Source: Diadema setosum (lineage: Eukaryota > Echinodermata > Echinoidea > Diadematoida > Diadematidae). From it: a stretch of DNA of 64,000 bases. Location of the stretch: the NCBI RefSeq assembly GCF_964275005.1, contig NC_092685.1, forward strand, positions 32,788,866 through 32,852,865, written 5' to 3'. Below, piece by piece: positions 29,301 through 38,300 of the stretch. The notes below the pieces were generated by a model. The model saw only the letters and a program-made list of their open reading frames with translations, ran no database searches and was not told the DNA's origin. Position 1 is the stretch's first letter; every line of letters starts with the position of its first letter. The position numbers and the translations under genes are program-made.

Positions 29301-32300
29301 GTACAATACCTAAATCAAACTGTAAATCAACTACATGTAAGTAGTCATCAGCTGTCAGTCAGTGTAGAGGGTATGCTTCTGATAGCTACTTCATCTAATC
29401 AAACTGTCACGATGTGCACAATTTCTCATCACTAAAGGCGGCTAGACGCCATGAATCGTTCAGCCAAGAGACGTTTCCCTGATCACAACGAGCTGTGCCA
29501 GTCGTGTGGCCATGCGGGCCAGCTCATTCTCTGCCACGAGTGTCCGGTGGTGTATCACCGTGAATGCCTAGACCCTCCCCTAATCAAAGTCCCCCACTCC
29601 CACTGGCACTGCCCACTGTGTGCCCAGGACCAGGCCAATGGGTAAAGTTTTCCTCCAATACACACTTTGCATCCGATTGACATGCAAGGAAAATGCAATA
29701 GAAGTCCTTTCCATGTTAATGACCTCCTCCAACCCCCCCCCCCCCACACCTGAGCCTTCTGTCCAGAGCAGCTGCCCTTGCCGTTCAGATGCTACTTACA
29801 CCTGTCTTGTTCATGATCAATGGTTGCATCCATTTGTGTTTGAATGTGATAATGTGTCTTCATGCATCATCACACTTAAATACCTTTTTTTTTTCTTGTT
29901 GGTAGTCTAACAATTATCTGCATATTGTGTATTTGTGCAACCCCCTGTAGCAAATTTGTATGTGTCCAGTTGTGGTTTAAGAATTTAGTCTTGATGTGTG
30001 TATGTCAGCCCACCTCTGTCTGTATTCTGCTTTGCATCAATGTGTTATGCTCAATGGTGTCTATTTATGTACGTGTACACAACTTGTCTCATGACTCTTT
30101 CCTGTATGCGTTAGTGCCCAATTCAGCATCCAGAAGAGACAAAAACAAAGAGACAAAAACTGGAGTATGAAAATAGAAGTATAAAGGTACCATGATGCCA
30201 AAGAGTTGTGTGTAGATGTAGCTACCAGTACTTAAACTGCCCAAGAGTCTTTATGTTTGCCAGTTCTCCTGTAGTATCAAACACCTGCAAGGATATTGTG
30301 GCATACCAACAAAAATGGTGTAACCTTTTTATACAAATTTTACTTCTGCATTTTATTTAGGTGTGGGTATTCTTCAGTTGATAGCCAAAAAACTAAGTTT
30401 CCACAGTGCTAACCTTTGCATACTAGTTGCTTCAGTGTTAGATATTATATTCACCATCTTCATAATGAACAAATCTTAAAACCACTTCTTGTGTCTTGTT
30501 GATGCATTTTTTTTTTCATTGCTAGCAACAAGTCATATTTAGTTTACATTACATGGATTTCTTGTCTTAGGTTTGCCTTGTACGCCAATCAGTCTTAGGA
30601 AAAAGATGATCATTCTTGTGTGTGTGTGAAGGTACAATGTTCATGTAAACAATTTCTCAAAAGTTGAAAGAATGAATTAAATGTATATTATATCCTTTTA
30701 TTTAATGATAGTGGAATATTATCTAAAGTGCTGAATGAAACTTTCTGAACTGTAAGAAAAATAGAAATTGCAAAAAATATGTCACAAGCTTGTGAATGCA
30801 TTGTTGCTCCAGGAGCCATTCGAGAGTTCAGTTTCTTTTAGAGACATGTGAAATCACTTGTGGAAAGGGTTAGTTTAGATCACCTTGGATTTGCAGTCAT
30901 TGTCATGACCATGTGCATTTACGAGTTTACAAAACAAAACATGACCAGTTTGTGCAAGTAAAATATGTTACAAGTTGTGTAGTTATGATTTATGTAGTGA
31001 ATGGCATTTAAAATCCCTCAACTTGCATGACCCCAATGCTAAGAATGATACTGCAAGCCGAAATCACAGCATCTCAGTAGGGGGAAACCTGCTCTGGCAT
31101 GTTTGCAAGGCTTGTAAGATGCACAAGAAAAATGCATGAACCCCAACTAATGTCCCATTCCACCTGACTGCATTCCTATAACACACATTTGATTGTAGCA
31201 TACCAGTGGTAGTTAAAAAACTTGATGCATCATTAATACCTTTAGGGAATATGAAAGATGATTCAGAGGATTCACAATGCAAGTTTACCAGCAAGCAAAA
31301 CCAGAAAGTTCAGTTCTCCCATGTCATGCGTGCAGATGAAGCAAACATGGTAGCAGTGATTACTTGAATACTCCAACTCCATCTGATAATGGGCTCCAGT
31401 CCCAGATGTATGTTACAGGATGTTGATTATGTTTTGTCTTTAGCTCACAGTCCATGGATGCAGATTGCAAAAGGATGTTTTTATGATTCAGATCTTCTAG
31501 ATGTATAAAAGTATGTGCAGTATGTTTAATGCACAACCCTACTTTTGTTTGATTGGATTATTGCTCACTGCATATATGCAATGTCCCGTGTCTAGTTTTG
31601 ACAGCATAGTTTTTTTTTTTGCAAATGCAACTTTGTGTCATAAAATTGATTGTTTTTGCAGATGAGCAATATTGATATTATTGAGTACTACCGTAAAAAC
31701 AGTCAATATTGCCATTTATGCTGAGGTGGAGGTAATTGCTTGTGTATTTAATTTTGCATGTCATCGTAGTGGAATCAGTCCATCATGTTTAGTTGTAGAC
31801 AAGCCATGCCCAAGACATATCTAGCTAGTTTCTGACAGAGGGGCATGTTGTGTAAAATATTGTAGGCCTTCCACCCAATACATGAGAATTTTTAATCTCT
31901 CTCCATCTGATTTCATAACAGTGATGTCTCGGAGGAAGAGGAGGAGGATTCTGATGAGGAAGGCAATGAACATGACAATGTGTGCACTCGTTGCCGCCAC
32001 GGAGGTCAGCTGGTGTGCTGCGATACGTGCCCCAAGGCCTTCCATATGGAGTGCTGTAAGCCTGTCCTGCGCAAGGTGCCCCGCGGCCAGTGGGAGTGTG
32101 AAGACTGCAAGAAGCAGGCAAAGTCTTCAGCCATCAAGGTGCCCACAGGCAAGAAAGGTCAGCATTGCCATCTCACATCAGCACTCACTGATTAAATACA
32201 GCATAGCTGTCACTGCATTGTAATGATAGAAATATTCTTAGGCTGAAATTGCAAAATTATTTAGAAAGCATGTGTAGAAAGATGATGGCATGTGCATTTT

Positions 32301-35300
32301 CTGTGAGGTAATCATTGTTGATTCGTGTACATACTGACGTAGGAATAGATATGTTCGTATGCAGCTGATACTTTTTATACTTTCAGTTTTATGCCTACTT
32401 GCATGCTCATAACCGAACATTGAAATTCTTCTTTATTGTTTGTAGGAGTGTGTACTATTTTTGCAAAAATATGAATAAGGATAGTAATAACAGCAGTTAA
32501 AGCTACCTGGTATGTCTACCTCTGCTTCTCATTTGTCCAGCCAAGTAAAAGCTGGTCGAATAACAGTTTTCTTGCAATTTTTGTATACTGAGGAGTGTGT
32601 AGCATAATTATTGTTTCTGTGACTTGTGTTGCCAAATTCACCATCTGCTGTAGGACATTGCTTGTATTTTTATTTTTAAATTTTTTTTTATGACATAAGT
32701 CCTGAGAGCAAGGGGAATTCTCGCTATCGCCAATGACGTAAAAAGTACCCGGATGTGGCTTTTTTGTCATGATTTAGTGCACTTGGTAGCAAGGGCACTT
32801 CCGGCGCGGAGCATAATTTGCACAACGCTAGCGTGCGCGTACGTGTACCTTACCTATAGCGCCGCGCCGACCACGGATACTAGTACAGTAGGCGGCTGTA
32901 CTGCCCGAGCCAGCGAGTGGCCAGGCCTGTCATACTCGTACACTGTAGTCGAGTCCCCGCCGGCGGCCGGCCTTGCATTAGCATGCACCACTGCACGCAG
33001 CGCATAAGCCAACACATACCAGTACAGCAGACTGCTTGATCATGTGATCGATGTGCACATCACGGATCAGTCATCTCTGCATACACTGAAAATATGCTGG
33101 AAAATATTCACCCACCTGGATATCGTCATAGAATGCCCATCTTTTTTTTATTTGTTCTCTGTCGAAATGTCGCGAACACAATCGGGAACGAACAGTGATC
33201 TCGAACTTATCCTGTCTCCGAAGCAACTTCTTCCAAGTAAGTACAGTACGTACAATGTACGTAGGCACTAGGCCTACCACCTAGTGCTACTACCACTACT
33301 AGTAAGTCGCGCGTGCACGTACTGCGCTGTGGAGTCACCTGCAAACTTCACCCACGCGGCCACGTCACGTCTCGCATGCCAGTAAGAGTCCTATTTCTGC
33401 AGATTTTTAGCTCACCTGAGCCAAAGGCTCAAGTGAGCTATTGCGATCGCCCTTCGTCCGGCATCCGTCGTGCGTCGTGCGTCGTGTGTCGTGTGTCGTG
33501 CGTCGTGCGTCGTGCGTCGTGCGTAAACTTTTTACATTTTCATCTTCTTCTTGAAAACCCCAAGACCGATTTTCATCAAACTTGGCAGGTAGCATCCCTA
33601 GGGGGTTAGGAACTCAATTTGTTAAAATGGGCACCATGCCCCACCCAGGGGGCCCCCAGGGGGGCCCAAACCCCCCAAAATTAAGGAATCTGTAAAAATC
33701 TTCTTCTCTAGAACCAGAAGTGATAGAGCTAAGTTAATACTATGAGTTAGTACATTGATGACTGTAGTTTCAAGTTTGTTCATGGCAGAATCAGGGGTGC
33801 CCACCTTGGGACCCAGGGGAGGGGGGTGGGGAGGGGTCCTAATGGGGCCTAAATTATACATTTTCATCTTCTTCTTGAGAACCCCATGACCAATTTTCAC
33901 CAAACTTGGCAGGTAGCATCCCTTGGGGGTTAGGATCTCAATTTGTTAAAATTGGCACCATGCCCCACCCAGGGGCCCCCAGGGGGCCCAAACCCCCCAA
34001 AATGAAGGAATCTTTAAAAATCTTCTTCTCTAGAACCAGAAGTGATAGAGCTAAGTTGATACTATGAGTTAGTACATTGATGACTGTAGTTTCAAGTTTG
34101 TTCATGGCAGAATCAGGGGTGCCCCCCTTGGGACCCAGGGGAGGGGGCCAATGGGGCCTAAATTATACATTTTCATCTTCTTCTTGAGAACCCCATGACC
34201 AATTTTCACCAAACTTGGCAGGTAGCATCCCTAGGGGGTTAGGATCTCAATTTGTTAAAATGGGCACCATGCCCCACCCAGGGGCCCCGGGGGGGGGGGG
34301 GGGGGGGGGGGCAAACCCCCCAAAATGAAGGAATCTTTAAAAATCTTCTCTAGAATCAGAAGTTATAGAGCTAAGATAATACTATGAGTGAGTACATTGA
34401 TGACTGTAGTTTCAAGTTTGTTCATAGCAAATCCAGGGGCGCCCCTCTTGGGGGCAGGAGGGGGGGGGGGGGTTGGGAAGGTCCAAATGGGGGCCTGAAT
34501 TGTACATTTTCATCTTCTTCCTGAAAACCTCATGATGGATTTTCGTCAAACTTGGCAGGTAGCATCCCCAGGGGGTCAGGATCTCAATTTATCAAAATGG
34601 GCACTATGCCCCTCCCAGAGGGCCCCAGGGGGCCCCCAATCCCCCCAAATTAAGGAATCTTAAAAATTTGGGCCCTTATTGTACATTTTCATCTTCTACT
34701 TGAGAATGCCTGGTCAAATTTTAGTAGAGCTGTGAATAATTTAGATTAGTGACTGCGTGAAAGGTGAACTTGCGATACTCAGGTGAGCGCTAGACCCGCG
34801 GGTCTCTTGTTTTCATTTATTGTCGTGTGAACAACACATGCCAGCTTCGCAGCAACAACCAATAGTCGTATTAACAGCAATTTCTTAAGAATGGAGAAAT
34901 TTCAAATTATATCAAAGCTGTAATTCAAGTCGAGAAAACAGGAAGTACACGTAGAATACAGTCGGTTGTGTGTGCAAATAGCATTAGTCACATATCATGC
35001 GCGTACGAACGGAAGTGACTTTGCTACCGGACTATCCCATAATGCACCGTAAATGACGCTTAAATCAACATCCGGGTACTTTTTACGTCATTGGCGATAG
35101 CAAGAATTGCTAATTATGATGAAGAATTTCAATTACAATGCACCGTGAACAAGAAGGGAATATGCTTAATAATTGTAATATTTACACTTTTTTCTTCATC
35201 CTTGGTTGGTTTCTATAGGTGAGGTTAAAAAGTTTGCCAGTAAACCCAAGCGTGAAAGCCCAAAGCCCCAACCCAAGGTCCAAGAAAAGTCAGGGGCCAA

Positions 35301-38300
35301 GGGCCGGTCTCAGAGCAAGACTCGCTCATCCAGACAGAACACTCCAGAACCAACGCCCACACCACCAAGCAGAAATTCTAAGAACACTAAGAAGGAAGAG
35401 CCGCAGCCAGCATCTGGTGGGAGAGACAAGCGGGGAAAGGCAGGGGTGCAGGAGAAGCCAAAGGGAGGCAGGCAGGCCTCGGTGGAAAGGCGTGGCCAAA
35501 AGAGGGGTCTTGTGGAGCGTTCTGAATCAACCGACTCAGAATCCTCTCAGGAAGAGGCTGTGAAAAGGAGTGTTGGAAAAGGCTCCTATAGGGTAGTCCT
35601 CAATGGCAGTCTCAACATAGATGGTGAGTGAAGTTCTATGTGTCTGCTCTTTGCTTTTATCATATCAGACAAATTTAGCTTGCTCCAAATAATTGATATT
35701 CCATTCAAGGACAATATTTAGTCTTGGTGACTCTGTTTTATGTGCTATTATCCTCATTTGATTTGCCTGCTGTCATACCTCTGTCCTGAGGAAGCAGGCT
35801 GTCCATCCATGTATTCATAATAACATTTCCCAAATGTCGCTGTAAATGCTTGTTATTCCTAGCCTGCATGTCGAACATCATGCAAATAATAACTTATAGG
35901 GATTTATACAAGACATAATAAAGATCATATGTCATCACCTGTACATGATAGAATATTGATTTTACAGTAAATGTAGGCATTATCTAAAAAGAAAAAAGAA
36001 GAAGGAATAAGTTTGGTCCACATTGTGTATGTGCAAGTGTCATCATACTAACATGGCTTAATTAATATGAAAGAATGGACAGAGAACCAGAGTCTACAGT
36101 GTAACAGTGATAGGCAGATTTCCAGTTAGTGGGTATAGATATTAATGAGTGAAATCATGTATGATTATCGTACTACATGCTCAATGTGAATCTTTCATCT
36201 TAACATGGCATTTGTTGTCCCCGCCGAACGAGTTCGAGCAGGGGACTATGAAACGGGCTCCGTACGTGTGTGTGTCCGTCCGTCCGTCCGTGCGTCCGTC
36301 CGTGCGTCCGTGTGTCCGTGTGTGCGTCCGTGTGTGATCAAAATCTTCAATTTGCTACTTCTCTGTCATTTATGAGCCAATTTTGATTCTGTTTGCTTTA
36401 TATGATAGCACTACATGGGAGCTTTGAAACTTCTACACAGAATTTCAGTCGTGACCTTTGACCTTGACCTTTGACCTATATTGTACATTTTGCTACAAAA
36501 TGCTACTCCTTCGCCATTTCTAACCCGATTTCGATTCCGTTTGCTTTATATGATGGCACTAGGTGAGGGCTTCAAAACTTCTACACAGAATTTTGACCTT
36601 TGACTTCTTTGACCTTTGACCTTGATTTTTGACCTATATTGTACATTTTGCTACAAAATGCTACTCCTTCGCCATTTCTAACCCGATTTCGATTCCGTTT
36701 GCTTTATGTGATGGCACTAGGTGAGGGCTTCAAAACTTCTACACAGAATTTTGACCTTTGCCTTCTTTGACCTTTGACCTTGATTTTTGACCTATATTGT
36801 ACATTTTGCTACAATATGCTACTCCTTTGCCATTTCTAACCCGATTTCGATTCCGTTTGCTTTATGTGGTGGCACTAGGTGAGGGCTTCAAACCTTCTAC
36901 ATAGAATTTTGACCTTTGACTTCTTTGACCTTTGACCTTGATTTTTGACCTATATTGTACATTTTGCTGCAAAATGCTACTCCTTCGCCATTTCTAACCC
37001 GATTTCGATTCCGTTTGTTTTATGTGATGGCACTAGGTGAGGGCTTCAAAACGTTACACAGAATTTTGACCTTTGCCTTCTTTGACCTTTGACCTTGATT
37101 TTTGACCTACATTTTGCTACAAAATGCTACTCCTTCGCCATTTCTAACCCGATTTCGATTCCGTTTGCTTTATGTGATGGCACTAGGTGAGGGCTTCAAA
37201 ACTTCTACACAGAATTTTGACCTTTGCCTTCTTTGACCTTTGACCTTGATTTTTGACCTGTATTGTACATTGGCTACAAAATGCTACTCCTTCGCCATTT
37301 CTAACCTGATTTCGATTCCGTTTGCTTTATGTGATGGCACTAGGTGAGGGCTTCAAAACGTTACACAGAATTTTGACCTTTGCCTTCTTTGACCTTTGAC
37401 CTTGATTTTTGACCTGTATTGTACATTGGCTATAAAATGCTACTCCTTTGCCATTTCTAACCCGATTTCGATTCCGTTTACTTTATGTGATGGCACTAGG
37501 TGAGGGCTTCAAAACTTTTACACAGAATTTTGACCTTTGACTTCTTTGACCTTTGACCTTGATTTTTTACCTATATTGCACATTTTGCTACAAAATGCTA
37601 CTTCCGGCGGGGACATATATTACGCACCGCGTAATTTCTACTTTTCCTTGTTGAATTATAAAACTGAAAGAGCTTTGTGAAATGATAAACTATTTTTAAG
37701 TGAAATTGAATTATAGTTTTCAAGGTCCAATTCAGCCATCTGATTATTTAAGAAGGATGATATGATTATGACAACCCAAGTTATTTAGCCCAATGGTGAC
37801 AGTTTTATGTTGATGTGACATACATCTTTTCCACACCCAAGCCCAAGTGAACTCTGAACTAGCTCTGAATTATTTGAAGAGACCCCCCCCCCAAAAAAAA
37901 AAATAAATAAATAAAAATAAAAAAATAAATAAATAAAAAAAATAAATAAATAAAAATATAAAAATTGAAGAAAAATATCCAGAATTGAAGACTGTGTAGA
38001 GAATTCATGAAAGCCCTTTACTTTTTCCCAGACTTAGAAAGAAACATGATCTGTGAGGTAAAAAATTCTGCGTGATGAATTGAATTAAATGTTTTATTTC
38101 CGTGCCCCCTGCCCCTCTTCCTTTTTCAGATTCGGCCTCAGACTCGTCAGGGCCATCTTTCAAGAATCGCAGATCTTCCAGTGGGCGAGGCAATAACTCT
38201 CTAGCTCAGCTCACCAAGTGTGAAAATCTCCTGAAGGAGCTGATCAAACACCGAGATGCAGGGCCCTTCCTCAATGCTGTCAGCAAGCGATCAGTAAGAA

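Larger units (their letters stand above)
32716..35108. mobile_element. TIR DNA transposon remnant, 2.4 kb, with nested insertion
   Basis: The 41-base ends are nearly identical inverted repeats (GCTATCGCCAATGACGTAAA at the left; TTTACGTCATTGGCGATAGC at the right). Similarity continues inward (GGTAGCAAGGGCACTTCC against the complement of GGAAGTGACTTTGCTACC). GC-rich subterminal DNA, a possible exon relic at 33115-33240 (minus strand) and a second element at 33405-34810 lie inside. Confidence 0.82.

Noticed and set aside
32753..33007. 84-residue plus-strand frame in GC-rich DNA
   Set aside because: It lies in the subterminal part of a transposon; composition explains its openness.
36353..37600. 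CRISPR-like regular spacing
   Set aside because: Whole 157-base units are repeated with no unique spacers; this is a tandem array inside a eukaryotic transposon.
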